From contig CAJMBB010000008.1 in the NCBI GenBank assembly GCA_905211615.1, forward strand, positions 1-26,078: a stretch of 26,078 bases of DNA, written 5' to 3'. The stretch comes from an uncultured Collinsella sp. Its GTDB lineage: Bacteria; Actinomycetota; Coriobacteriia; Coriobacteriales; Coriobacteriaceae. Shown here piece by piece: positions 1 to 8,325 of this stretch (its first letter is position 1; each line of letters starts with the position of its first letter). The notes beneath the pieces were generated by a model, which was not told where the DNA came from, did not search any database, and saw nothing but the letters and a program-made list of their open reading frames with translations. Both the position numbers and the translations under genes were made by a program.

Positions 1-1844
1 TCGATGATGCGGCCCTGCTCCAGAACCGCGATGCAGTCGGCATTGCGGACGGTGGACAGGCGGTGGGCGATGACGAAGGAGGTGCGGCCATACATCAGGC
101 CGTCCATACCGCGCTGGACCAGCGCTTCGGTGCGGGTATCGATGGAGGAGGTGGCCTCGTCGAGGATCAGCACCGGCGGGTCAGCGACCGCCGCGCGGGC
201 GATGGCAAGCAGCTGGCGCTGGCCCTGCGACAGGTTGGCACCGTCGTTGGTCAGCATGGTATTGTAGCCGTCGGGCAGACGCTTGATGAAGCCATCGGCG
301 TTGGCCAGACGGGCGGCGGCGATGCACTCCTCATCGGTGGCCTCGAGGCGGCCGTAGCGGATGTTCTCCATGACCGTGCCGGTGAACAGGTGCGTCTCCT
401 GCAGCACGATGCCGAGGGAGCGGCGGAGGTCGTCCTTCTTGATCTTGGAGATGTTGATGCCGTCGTAGCGGATCTTGCCGTCCGAGATGTCGTAGAAGCG
501 GTTGATGAGGTTGGTGATGGTGGTCTTGCCCGCGCCGGTGGAGCCGACGAAGGCGATCTTCTGGCCGGGGCGGCCATAGAGGTTGATGTCGTGGAGGACG
601 GTCTTTTCCGGCACATAGCCGAAATCGACATCGGTGAAGGTGATGTCGCCTTCCAGCTTGTGATAGGTGGTGGTGCCGTCGTGGTGGGGGTGCTTCCACG
701 CCCAGATGCCGGTGCGGTCGGAAGTCTCCACGAGGTTGTCGTCCTTGTCATACTTGGCGTTGACGAGGGTGACGTAGCCTTCATCGGTCTCGCTGGGTTC
801 GTCCATCAGCTTGAAGATGCGCTCCGCACCGGCCAGTGCCATGATGATGCTGTTGGCCTGCATGGACACCTGACTGATGGGCATGTTGAAGCTCTTGTTC
901 AGGGCGAGGAAGGCCATGACGGTGCCCAGCGTGGTGCCGCCGATGCCGCCGACGGCCATGGCTGCACCTGCCAGTGCGCAGACCGCGTAGCTGATATTGC
1001 CCAGCTGGGCGGTGACGGGCATGATGATGTTGGCGTAAGCGTTGGCCTGTTTTGCGCTGTCCTTGAGCTTATCGTTCAGCTCGCGGAAACCGGCCAGCGT
1101 TTTCTGCTCGTGGGTGAAGACTTTGACGACCTTCTGGCCCTCCATCATCTCTTCGATATAGCCGTTCACCTTGCCGAGGTCCCGCTGCTGGGCGATGAAG
1201 TACTTGCCGCTCATGGAGGTGATCTTCTTGGAGCAGAACAGCATCAGGGCCACCATGCACATGGTCACGACGGTGAGCTGCCAGCTCAGCATCACCATGC
1301 TGGCGAAGACGGAGACGATGGTGATGGCGCTGGAGACCAGCTGCGGGATGCTCTGGCTGAGCATCTGGCGCAGGGTATCCACGTCGTTGGTGTACACGGA
1401 CATGATGTCGCCGTGGGGGTGCTGGTCAAAGTACTTGATGGGGAGGCTTTCCATGTGGGTGAAAAGCTGGGTGCGCAGGTTGCGCAGGGTGCCCTGCGTT
1501 ACGTTGACCATGATGCGGGCATTGAGCCAAGCGGCCAGCACGCCCACCGCGTAGATGCAGCCCACCCGGAGCAGAGCCGCCGTCAGGGGGCCGAAGTCGG
1601 GGGCGGCCTGTTGGGTCATGGGGACGATGTAGTCGTCGATGAGGCTCTTGAGGAAGAGGCTGGCCTGAACATTGGCCAGTGCGCTGACCACGATGCAGAT
1701 CAGCACGAAGATGCAGTGGGGCAGATAGTGCTGGAACACTTCGCCCATGATCCGCTTGAGCAGAAGGCCGGGGTTTTCCACCTTCGGGCGGGGCTGCCCT
1801 GCGCCGCGGGGGCCGGGGCCGCGTACTTCTTTTGCCTGTGCCAT
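1..1844 (-). CDS. ABC exporter half-transporter (permease-ATPase), 3' end cut by window edge
   Basis: This is a membrane-bound ABC exporter subunit with a six-helix transmembrane domain followed by a nucleotide-binding domain. Walker A (GSTGAGKTT) lies near residue 433, the signature LSQGQRQ near 537 and Walker B with a proper catalytic glutamate (VLILDEATSS) near 557. A switch histidine (IAHRLS) follows. About 614 residues are present, so only a short tail is missing beyond position 1. The ATG at 1842-1844 is preceded by a strong AGGGAGGTGAG site and overlaps the upstream stop as TAATG, which implies translational coupling. The partner has an aspartate at the catalytic position, so the two fit the known pattern of heterodimeric exporters with one canonical and one degenerate site. 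The substrate is unknown; multidrug or lipid export is typical of the family. Confidence 0.9.
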   Translation of the reverse strand, partial: MAQAKEVRGPGPRGAGQPRPKVENPGLLLKRIMGEVFQHYLPHCIFVLICIVVSALANVQASLFLKSLIDDYIVPMTQQAAPDFGPLTAALLRVGCIYAVGVLAAWLNARIMVNVTQGTLRNLRTQLFTHMESLPIKYFDQHPHGDIMSVYTNDVDTLRQMLSQSIPQLVSSAITIVSVFASMVMLSWQLTVVTMCMVALMLFCSKKITSMSGKYFIAQQRDLGKVNGYIEEMMEGQKVVKVFTHEQKTLAGFRELNDKLKDSAKQANAYANIIMPVTAQLGNISYAVCALAGAAMAVGGIGGTTLGTVMAFLALNKSFNMPISQVSMQANSIIMALAGAERIFKLMDEPSETDEGYVTLVNAKYDKDDNLVETSDRTGIWAWKHPHHDGTTTYHKLEGDITFTDVDFGYVPEKTVLHDINLYGRPGQKIAFVGSTGAGKTTITNLINRFYDISDGKIRYDGINISKIKKDDLRRSLGIVLQETHLFTGTVMENIRYGRLEATDEECIAAARLANADGFIKRLPDGYNTMLTNDGANLSQGQRQLLAIARAAVADPPVLILDEATSSIDTRTEALVQRGMDGLMYGRTSFVIAHRLSTVRNADCIAVLEQGRII

Positions 1845-3637
1845 TACTGCTCACCTCCCTGCTTGTCGAAGTCGCCGCTGCCTTGGGTCTGGCTGTTATA
1901 AACTTCCTGATAAATGGTATTGCTCTTCAGCAGCTCCTCGTGGGTGCCAAGGCCGTTGATCTGGCCGTTGTCCAGCACCAGAATGCGGTCCGCATCCTGC
2001 ACGGAGGAGATGCGCTGTGCGATGATGATCTTGGTGGTGCCGGGGATCTCTTCCCGGAACGCCTTGCGGATCTTGGCGTCCGTGGCGGTATCCACGGCGC
2101 TGGTGGAGTCGTCAAGGATCAGCACCTTGGGCTTGCGCAGCAAAGCGCGGGCGATGGTCAGGCGCTGTTTCTGGCCGCCGGACACATTGGAACCGCCCTG
2201 CTCGATCCATGTATTGTACTTGTCGGGGAAGCGCTCGATGAACTCATCGGCACAGGCGAGCTTTGCCACCCGGATGCACTCTTCCTCGCTGGCGCTCTCG
2301 TCGCCCCAGCGGAGGTTGTCGAGGATGGTGCCGGAGAACAGGACGTTCTTCTGCAGCACCATGGAGACTTCCCGGCGGAGGACGTCGAGGTTGTAATCCC
2401 GGACATCCACGCCGCCGACCTTGACGCTGCCGGTCTCCGGGTCGTACAGGCGGGGGATCAACTGCACAAGGCTGGATTTCGCGCTGCCGGTGCCGCCGAT
2501 GATGCCCAAGGTCTCGCCGGGCTTGATGGTGAAGGTGATATCGTTCAAAACCGGCTGGCCGGAGCCGTGCTTATACTTGAAGGTGACATGGTCAAACTCG
2601 ATGCCGCCATCGGCTACGGTGCTGACCGGGGCCTTGGGGGCGGGCAGGTCGGTGGTCTCGTCCAGCACTTCCACGATACGGCGGGCGGAAGCGGCGGACA
2701 TGGAGATCATGACGAAGGCCATGCTCAGCATCATCAGGGCCATGAGGATGTTCATGATGTAGCCGAACAGGGCGTTGAGCTGGCCGGTGGTAATGGAGCC
2801 GTTCAGCACGTAGTGGGCGCCGAACCAGCTCAGAGCGAGATTGCAGCCATAAACCGAGACCAGCATGGCGGGGTTGTTGAAGCTCAGGCGGCTCTCGGCG
2901 CGGACGAACTGCTTGTACAGGCTCTCACAGGCATTGGTGTACTTCTCGTTCTCGAAGTGCTCGCGGACGAAGCTCTTGACCACGCGGATGGCGGAGATGT
3001 TCTCCTGCACCGAGGCGTTCAGGTTGTCGTAGTTCTTGAACACCCGGTCAAAGATGCCGAAGGTGGGGATCATGATGGAAGCCAGCACCGCCACGAGGAA
3101 GAGGATGGCCACCACGAACACCATGGTCAGCGAGCCGCTGATGGCCGACGCCATGATGAGGGCGAAGACCAGATGGACCGGGGCGCGCACGCACATCCGC
3201 TCGATCATCTGGAAGGCGTTCTGCACGTTGGTCACGTCGGTGGTCATGCGGGTGACAAGGCCCGCGGTGGAGTATTTGTCGATGTTGGAGAAGGAATAAT
3301 GCTGGATGTTCTCGTACATTGCATCGCGCAGGTTGCCGGCAAGGCCGGTGGAAGCCTCTGCGGCGAATTTACCGGCCAGCACGCCCAGCAGCATCCGCTT
3401 GAACTCAAAGCGCGAGGCGAACACCATGAGCGGCAGCGACAGCAGCATGACGCCCCAGGCATAGACCGAGATCATGATGCCCGCCTGGGCCTCGGTGAGC
3501 GAGAACGACGCGGCGATATCAGTCAAAAGGCCGATGGGCATAAACTCCGACGTGTTGAACACGAACGCACAGCAGGTGAGCCCGACGAGTGGGAGCCACT
3601 GCTTGAGCGTGATGCCGTCTTGCCTTGTCTGACTCAT
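1844..3637 (-). CDS. Chimeric protein: MFS permease N-terminus joined in frame to an ABC exporter half-transporter
   Basis: Residues 1 to about 86 (from MSQTRQDG) match the first two helices of SotB-like MFS efflux permeases, including FNTSEFMPIGLL and the loop SRFEFKRM that follows MFS helix 2. From LAGKFAAEAS onward the protein is a type-I ABC exporter: intracellular loop 1, later helices, Walker A GGTGSAKSS near residue 380, signature VSGGQKQR near 483 and Walker B VLILDDSTSA near 503. The Walker B carries D instead of the catalytic E, as in the degenerate half of heterodimeric exporters. The join is near 3370-3395. ATG 3637 is chosen because GGAGATG sits 9 bases upstream; an in-frame TTG at 3652 lacks a site. 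Two MFS helices replace the ABC first helices, so total length (597 aa) looks normal. Either a true fusion or an assembly artefact. Confidence 0.8.
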   Translation of the reverse strand: MSQTRQDGITLKQWLPLVGLTCCAFVFNTSEFMPIGLLTDIAASFSLTEAQAGIMISVYAWGVMLLSLPLMVFASRFEFKRMLLGVLAGKFAAEASTGLAGNLRDAMYENIQHYSFSNIDKYSTAGLVTRMTTDVTNVQNAFQMIERMCVRAPVHLVFALIMASAISGSLTMVFVVAILFLVAVLASIMIPTFGIFDRVFKNYDNLNASVQENISAIRVVKSFVREHFENEKYTNACESLYKQFVRAESRLSFNNPAMLVSVYGCNLALSWFGAHYVLNGSITTGQLNALFGYIMNILMALMMLSMAFVMISMSAASARRIVEVLDETTDLPAPKAPVSTVADGGIEFDHVTFKYKHGSGQPVLNDITFTIKPGETLGIIGGTGSAKSSLVQLIPRLYDPETGSVKVGGVDVRDYNLDVLRREVSMVLQKNVLFSGTILDNLRWGDESASEEECIRVAKLACADEFIERFPDKYNTWIEQGGSNVSGGQKQRLTIARALLRKPKVLILDDSTSAVDTATDAKIRKAFREEIPGTTKIIIAQRISSVQDADRILVLDNGQINGLGTHEELLKSNTIYQEVYNSQTQGSGDFDKQGGEQ

Positions 3638-3670
3638 ATATAACATCTCCAATCATTTTGAGCGGAGGCG

Positions 3671-3700
3671 ATTATATAGCAACGGCCCCGCATCCGTCAG
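3671..3700 (-). promoter_or_regulatory. Probable sigma-70-type promoter of the MFS/ABC gene pair
   Basis: On the minus strand a perfect TATAAT (3671-3676) is preceded by CTGACG (3695-3700) with an 18-base spacer. It lies 34 bases upstream of the start codon. The -35 falls inside the loop of the preceding terminator hairpin. Confidence 0.5.
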
Positions 3701-3716
3701 TACAGATGCGGGGCCG
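3683..3716 (-). terminator. Hairpin terminator downstream of feoAB
   Basis: A perfect 12-bp stem, CGGCCCCGCATC at 3683-3694 with its complement at 3705-3716, encloses a 10-base loop. It sits 41 bases after the feoAB stop. The U-tract on the minus strand is poor (GTTGCTAT), so termination may be partial. Confidence 0.6.
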
Positions 3717-3757
3717 AAAACAATTCGATACACAGAGGTTGCGCCGTCAATTCATAA

Positions 3758-6118
3758 CTAAGCCAACCCCAGCAATATGCCCGCCGAATGCACGACAAAC
3801 GCCACGATCCAGGCAACGGCGACCTGAAACGCGAATACGGCCACGGCATAGCGCGCGCCCAACTCGCTCTTGACGGCGCCGATTGCCGCCACACAAGGCG
3901 GGTACAGCAACGTAAAGACCAAGAACACGTAGGCGGTAAACGGCGAAAACATGGTCGACAGCGCCGCGGGCGACGTTGCGCCCAAAAGCACCGTGAGCGT
4001 CGAGATGACGCTCTCCTTGGCAATGAGCCCCGTGACGAGCGCCGTCGAGGCGCGCCAGTCGCCAAAGCCGAGCGGGGCCAACACCGGCGCGATGATGCTA
4101 CCCAGACCGGCAAGCAGGCTTTGCGACTGGTCGGCGACCACGTTAAAGCGGATGTCGAACGTTTGAAGGAACCAGATGACCACGGTCGCGGCAAAGATAA
4201 TGGTAAAGGCCTTGGTGATGAAGTCCTTGGCCTTATCCCATGCCAGCATCACCGTCGTCTTGACGCTCGGCAGGCGGTAATTGGGGAGCTCCATGATAAA
4301 CGGCACCGGGTCGCCCTTAAATGCCGTGCGGTTGAGCACCAAAGCCGCGACGCAGCCGACCACGATACCGATCAGATAGAGCGAGACCATGGCGGGAACC
4401 GTCGCCTGCGGGAAAAACGCCCCGCACAGCAAGCCGTAAACCGGCAGCTTGGCTGAGCAGCTCATAAACGGCGTGAGCATGACCGTCATCTTGCGGTCGT
4501 GCTCGGATGGGAGCGTACGGGTCGACATGATAGCTGGCACGGTGCAGCCAAAGCCGACGAGCATGGGCACGAAACTGCGGCCCGACAGGCCAAAGCGACG
4601 CAACACCTTATCCATGACAAAGGCCACGCGCGCCATGTATCCGGAGTCTTCCAGAATGGAGAGGAACAAAAAGAGCACGACGATAATCGGCAGGAAGGTC
4701 AGCACACTGCCCACGCCCGTAAGCACGCCGTCGACAGCCAGCGAGCGCACCACGTCGTTGGTACCGAACGCCTTGAGGCCCGCATCGGCCGAGGCGATGA
4801 TGGCAGCGATACCGTCCTCCATGAGTCCCTGCAACGCCGCGCCGATCACGCCAAACGTCAGCCAAAAGACGAGGCCCATGATCACCAGAAACGCCGGAAT
4901 GGCTGTGTAACGACCTGTCAGGATGCGGTCAATCTTGACGGAGCGCACGTGCTCGCGGCTCTCGTGCGGCTTGACGACGCAACGCCCGCACACGTCGCCG
5001 ATAAAGCTAAAACGCATATCGGCCAGCGCAGATAGGCGGTCGGTGCCGGCCTCGCCCTCCATCTGGGTGATGATGTGCTCGATAGCGTCGAGCTCGTTGC
5101 GATCCAGGTGAAGCGCCTCGGTCACCAGCTCGTCGCCCTCAACCAGCTTGGTCGCCGCAAAGCGCACCGGGATGTGCGCCGTCACGGCATGGTCCTCGAT
5201 CAGGTTAGCAATGCCGTGGATGCAGCGATGCAGCGCGCCGCCGTCCGGACCGTCGGGCGCGCAGAAGTCCAGGCGACCGGGGCGCTCGCGGAACCGCGCC
5301 ACGTGCAAGGCATGATCCACCAACTCGCCGATACCCTCGTTGCGGGCAGCGCTAATGGGAACAACGGGCACGCCCAACAGGCTCTCGAGCAAGTTGACGT
5401 CTACGGCGCCGCCGTTGGCGGTCACCTCGTCCATCATGTTGAGCGCGATGACCATGGGGCGGTCAAGCTCCATAAGCTGCAACGTCAGGTACAGGTTGCG
5501 CTCGATGTTGGTGGCGTCAATGATGTCGATGATGGCGTCCGGACGCTCGTCGAGGATGAACTGACGGCTCACGACCTCCTCGCCTGTGTACGGCGACAGG
5601 GAGTAAATGCCGGGCAGGTCGGTAACGCTCGCCTCGGGATGGTTACGGATGGTGCCATCTTTGCGGTCGACCGTCACGCCGGGAAAGTTACCGACGTGCT
5701 GATTGGAGCCCGTCAGCTGGTTGAATAACGTGGTCTTGCCGCAGTTTTGGTTGCCGGCGAGGGCAAAGTGCAGCGGCGCGCCCTCGGGCACGGCCGTCTT
5801 TGCCGCACGGGGCGAATACGTCCCCTCGCCCAGGGCCGGATGCTCCGTCGTGCCGATTGCGGCGTTAGCGCGCGGACCCGTATCGGTGTCGTGAATACCC
5901 ACGAGCTCGATGCGAGCGGCATCGTCCTTGCGCAGTGTCAACTCGTAGCCACGCAGGCGGATCTCAAGCGGATCGCCCATGGGGGCGTACTTCATCATGG
6001 TGACTTCGGTGCCCGGCGTTAGACCCATGTCCAAAATATGCTGTCGGAGTGCCTGATCGTCCGATGCCACCGATGCGACAACGGCGTCCTTTCCAATCTC
6101 GAGTGTATCGAGCTTCAC
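3758..6118 (-). CDS. feoB: FeoA-FeoB fusion, ferrous iron transporter
   Basis: GTP-dependent Fe(II) uptake protein of the cytoplasmic membrane. Residues 1-75 form a FeoA-type SH3-like domain that is normally a separate small protein. A linker follows, then the FeoB G domain: G1 GNQNCGKTT at 122-130, GNFPGVTV in switch I, G3 DLPG at 167-170 and G4 NMMD at 227-230. The C-terminal half is the membrane domain with Gate-type helices; it contains the conserved LVGFGCTVPAIMSTRTL segment and SCSAKLPVY. At 786 aa this is the length expected of FeoB plus FeoA. The start is GTG 6118, supported by GGAGGAA 7 bases upstream. FeoC is not seen downstream. Transcription probably begins near 6200 under a metal-dependent repressor. 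Confidence 0.96.
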   Translation of the reverse strand: MKLDTLEIGKDAVVASVASDDQALRQHILDMGLTPGTEVTMMKYAPMGDPLEIRLRGYELTLRKDDAARIELVGIHDTDTGPRANAAIGTTEHPALGEGTYSPRAAKTAVPEGAPLHFALAGNQNCGKTTLFNQLTGSNQHVGNFPGVTVDRKDGTIRNHPEASVTDLPGIYSLSPYTGEEVVSRQFILDERPDAIIDIIDATNIERNLYLTLQLMELDRPMVIALNMMDEVTANGGAVDVNLLESLLGVPVVPISAARNEGIGELVDHALHVARFRERPGRLDFCAPDGPDGGALHRCIHGIANLIEDHAVTAHIPVRFAATKLVEGDELVTEALHLDRNELDAIEHIITQMEGEAGTDRLSALADMRFSFIGDVCGRCVVKPHESREHVRSVKIDRILTGRYTAIPAFLVIMGLVFWLTFGVIGAALQGLMEDGIAAIIASADAGLKAFGTNDVVRSLAVDGVLTGVGSVLTFLPIIVVLFLFLSILEDSGYMARVAFVMDKVLRRFGLSGRSFVPMLVGFGCTVPAIMSTRTLPSEHDRKMTVMLTPFMSCSAKLPVYGLLCGAFFPQATVPAMVSLYLIGIVVGCVAALVLNRTAFKGDPVPFIMELPNYRLPSVKTTVMLAWDKAKDFITKAFTIIFAATVVIWFLQTFDIRFNVVADQSQSLLAGLGSIIAPVLAPLGFGDWRASTALVTGLIAKESVISTLTVLLGATSPAALSTMFSPFTAYVFLVFTLLYPPCVAAIGAVKSELGARYAVAVFAFQVAVAWIVAFVVHSAGILLGLA

Positions 6119-6168
6119 GTCCGTGTTCCTCCCCCGGCGCCCACAGGGCGTTGCATTTTGTTTATCTT

Positions 6169-6211
6169 GGCTAACCGTTTGCCATGGCTAACCATTTAAC
6201 CACGCATGATA
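6169..6211 (-). promoter_or_regulatory. feoAB promoter with candidate DtxR/IdeR-like metal operator
   Basis: GGCTAACC occurs twice as a direct repeat (6169-6176 and 6186-6193), with a related TTTAACC at 6195-6201. The stretch 6177-6192 (GTTTGCCATGGCTAAC) is a near-perfect 16-base palindrome. GGTTAGCC is the half-site type recognised by DtxR/IdeR iron repressors. A possible -10 (TATCAT on the minus strand, 6206-6211) sits just upstream, so a bound repressor would cover the transcription start. The link to a DtxR-type protein is an inference. Confidence 0.5.
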
Positions 6212-6290
6212 GCGCGAACACGCAACGATGTTCAATCGACAGATCGGTGCAAGGGGGATTCTGGGCCATTGCTTCCCAGACGGGCCTGTT

Positions 6291-6467
6291 GCGGAAACCG
6301 AATCCCACTCCGGAACACCTAAACGGGACGGGCTTTCCGGTTGAGGCATCTAGCGGAAACTGCAGCCCGGAATCGGCGCTCAGACTGGGATGCAATTTCC
6401 CAATGGGGCCCTCGGGGAAACCGCGGCCCGGAATCTGCTCTCGAAACGGGACGCGGTTTCCCCGAGG
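6291..6467. repeat. Three tandem ~61-bp self-complementary repeats
   Basis: Left arms starting GGAAAC lie at 6293, 6355 and 6416, and right arms TTTCC at 6334, 6396 and 6457, giving periods of 62 and 61 in both arms. Each unit folds on itself. The third has a perfect 16-bp inverted repeat (6410-6425 with 6452-6467) plus an inner CCCG/CGGG. The second pairs GGAAAcTGCA with TGCAaTTTCC. The first keeps only a shorter stem. Units share CCCGGAATC and GGGA-G blocks. Confidence 0.8.
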
Positions 6468-6492
6468 ACCGAAACAGCCGCCCGCCCCTCGA

Positions 6493-6609
6493 CAAAATGA
6501 TCCGTTCCCTCCGTCGCATGCGGAACATCCAAGGAGTGTCCCAGGGTGCCGGCACAATAGGAACGTCCCCAGCTGCCGGCGGCATTTCGCCGCAACAGCA
6601 AAAGCCCGC
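6493..6609. repeat. Two-block intergenic repeat, copy 1
   Basis: Block A (CAAAATGATCCGTT followed by CTCCGTC, 6493-6515) and block B (AGCAAAAGCCCGC, 6597-6609) recur in the same order and orientation at 10059-10085 and 10137-10149. Both copies lie just past the 3' end of a minus-strand gene, and block B forms one arm of the terminator in each. Confidence 0.55.
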
Positions 6610-6639
6610 GCTGGCAACAAATGTCACCTGCGCGGGCTT
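6602..6639 (-). terminator. Terminator of the amino-acid antiporter gene
   Basis: AAGCCCGCGC (6602-6611) pairs with GCGCGGGCTT (6630-6639), with a small inner TGGCA/TGTCA stem. On the minus strand the stem is followed by TTGCTGTT. It is 113 bases after the gene's stop. Confidence 0.65.
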
Positions 6640-6752
6640 GGCGGGCGCTCACAAAGGCACGTTACAGAGGCCCACGTCAGTTATGGATTACCGAACGGCA
6701 CCGGCACGCGATGCCTCCGTCGGCTTACCAAGCGATGAAGCTTGCCGCAGTC

Positions 6753-8216
6753 TTAGACTATCGGCGCAATGCCGGCAAAGTGCAGATACAGCGAAATGAT
6801 TGCCACGACAATGACCACCGCTGCGATCAGCTTGTCGTGCAGATGCGGAAGCACCGGTTTACCGCGGCCTCGCTCGCCCAGCATATAAACGGGAATGGCC
6901 GGAGCAAAAAGAATCGTCGTGATCATAACGCCCTGAAGACCCGTCGACCACACCAGGAACAATGTGTAGATGAAGCCGAGCGTACCGAAGAAGCGGGCTT
7001 TGCCGACGCTGGGTGCATGCGGCCCGTCCAGATGCTCGTTCTTCCAGCCAATCACCATGTAATAGGCAGCCGAGCAGACATACGGAACCAGAATCGTGTT
7101 GACTGCGCAGCTATAGAAGAACTGGTAGGTGCTCGCCGCCACATACGACACGATCAAGAAGAGCTGCGTGATGCCGGAGCTCACGAGAACCGTTACCACC
7201 GGGGCGTCGTGCTTGTTCGTCTTGGCAAACGCCAGAGGGAAGGATCCCTGGCGCGCTGCCTCGAACGGCGTCTCGGACGCAATGATGACATAGCCCAGCA
7301 GCGCGCCGACCAACGAAAGGATAACGCCAAGGTTTACGATGGCAGCACCAACCGGACCGATTGCGCACTCGAGAATTCCCGCCATGGAGGGCGTTGCAAG
7401 CTGTGCCATCTCCTCGCGCGGCATAATGCCGAGCGACAGCATCGAGATGATCAGATACAGCGTGAATACAGCCGCAAATCCGAGCGCCGTCGAGCGGCCG
7501 ACGTCACGCACGTACTTTGCACGGCCCGAGATAACGACAGCGCCCTCGATGCCCGTAAAGACCCAGACAAGGGCGATCATGGTCGAGACAACCTGCTCGC
7601 CAAAGCCAGGACCAGCCGGCTCTCCCCAGAAGTTGTCCATAAAGATATCGACGTTGAACTTACCCAGGAGCACGATACTCAGCACAAAGAGCCCCAGCGG
7701 CACCAGCTTCGCCAACGTGACGATCGTGTTAATGCCCGCAGCCTCCTTAACGCCACGAAGCACAAGGGCGGTAAGGAACCACAAAAACACGCTGGCGCAG
7801 ACGATAGAAAGCAGGTTGTTACCCGCGCCAAACGCAGGGAAGAAATAGCCCAGCGCGCTAAACAGCAAGAGCGCAAAGCTCACGTTGGAAAGACATGCGC
7901 TGATCCAGTAGCCCCAAGCGGAGTTGAATCCAATGTAATCGCCAAAACCGGCCGCAGCGTATGCATAGATGCCGCCGGTCAGGTCGGGACGGGCCTGAGA
8001 CAAACCGTTGAACACCATCATCAACGCAAAGACGCCAATAAAGCAAATTCCCCACGAGACGATAACCGCACCGGTATTTGCCCCGCCTGCTGCCATATCG
8101 CCGGCAAGCGAAAAGATGCCGCCACAAATACTGGCGGTAATGACCATCATGGTCAGACGAAAGAGATCGAGGCCATTAGGGTCGATAATCTCTTCATTTT
8201 GAGCTTTAGAGGCCAT
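6753..8216 (-). CDS. APA-family basic amino-acid antiporter (arginine/ornithine type)
   Basis: A 487-aa polytopic membrane protein of the APC superfamily with about 12-13 hydrophobic helices. The first helix contains the substrate-binding glycine motif in the form TASICGGIFSL. GIYAYAAAGFGDYIGFNSAWGYW and LVLRGVKEAAGIN are typical of the ArcD/basic amino-acid-polyamine antiporter group, and the usual GIEGAVVISGRAK segment follows. The ATG at 8216 is served by AAGGGGG 10 bases upstream. It lies directly downstream of a DDAH gene on the same strand, with a hairpin between them. That position suggests it imports arginine-like substrates, possibly methylarginines, in exchange for a product such as citrulline or ornithine. 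The exact substrates cannot be read from sequence. Confidence 0.85.
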   Translation of the reverse strand: MASKAQNEEIIDPNGLDLFRLTMMVITASICGGIFSLAGDMAAGGANTGAVIVSWGICFIGVFALMMVFNGLSQARPDLTGGIYAYAAAGFGDYIGFNSAWGYWISACLSNVSFALLLFSALGYFFPAFGAGNNLLSIVCASVFLWFLTALVLRGVKEAAGINTIVTLAKLVPLGLFVLSIVLLGKFNVDIFMDNFWGEPAGPGFGEQVVSTMIALVWVFTGIEGAVVISGRAKYVRDVGRSTALGFAAVFTLYLIISMLSLGIMPREEMAQLATPSMAGILECAIGPVGAAIVNLGVILSLVGALLGYVIIASETPFEAARQGSFPLAFAKTNKHDAPVVTVLVSSGITQLFLIVSYVAASTYQFFYSCAVNTILVPYVCSAAYYMVIGWKNEHLDGPHAPSVGKARFFGTLGFIYTLFLVWSTGLQGVMITTILFAPAIPVYMLGERGRGKPVLPHLHDKLIAAVVIVVAIISLYLHFAGIAPIV

Positions 8217-8253
8217 TGTATGTGCACCCCCTTCATCATGTGATCGAACGAAA

Positions 8254-8290
8254 GATGGCCCGGACGTCCCGAATCGGGTGCCGGGCCATC
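8254..8290 (-). terminator. Hairpin between the DDAH and antiporter genes
   Basis: A perfect 10-bp stem (GATGGCCCGG 8254-8263 with CCGGGCCATC 8281-8290) has an inner palindrome, CCCGAATCGGG, in its loop. On the minus strand it is followed by ATCTTTCG. The short U-run suggests partial read-through, which would give less antiporter than DDAH message. Confidence 0.55.
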
Positions 8291-8325
8291 GGTCAAGCGA
8301 TCATCAGACTGTTACAGCTATCGCG

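Larger units (their letters stand above)
6119..6752. other. 634-bp gene-free region between feoAB and the antiporter gene
   Basis: No convincing gene is present on either strand; the open frames here carry no recognisable domain and run through inverted repeats. From left to right it holds the feoAB leader with a metal-operator candidate (6169-6211), three tandem hairpin repeats (6291-6467) with a diverged inverted copy near 6252-6279, a repeat block shared with 10059-10149, and the terminator of the antiporter gene (6602-6639). Confidence 0.75.

Noticed and set aside
63..3643. Long plus-strand open frames (603 and 612 codons) opposite the ABC genes, rich in G, A, H and D
   Set aside because: They are antisense shadows of high-GC coding sequence, with no domains, no ribosome site and biased composition; the minus strand carries complete ABC motifs.
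6291..6467. Possible CRISPR array
   Set aside because: The units are imperfect, self-complementary along their whole length and lack unique spacers; no cas genes are nearby.
6621..8243. A 540-codon plus-strand frame opposite the antiporter gene
   Set aside because: Composition is charged and repetitive with no domain, and the frame starts inside the terminator hairpin.
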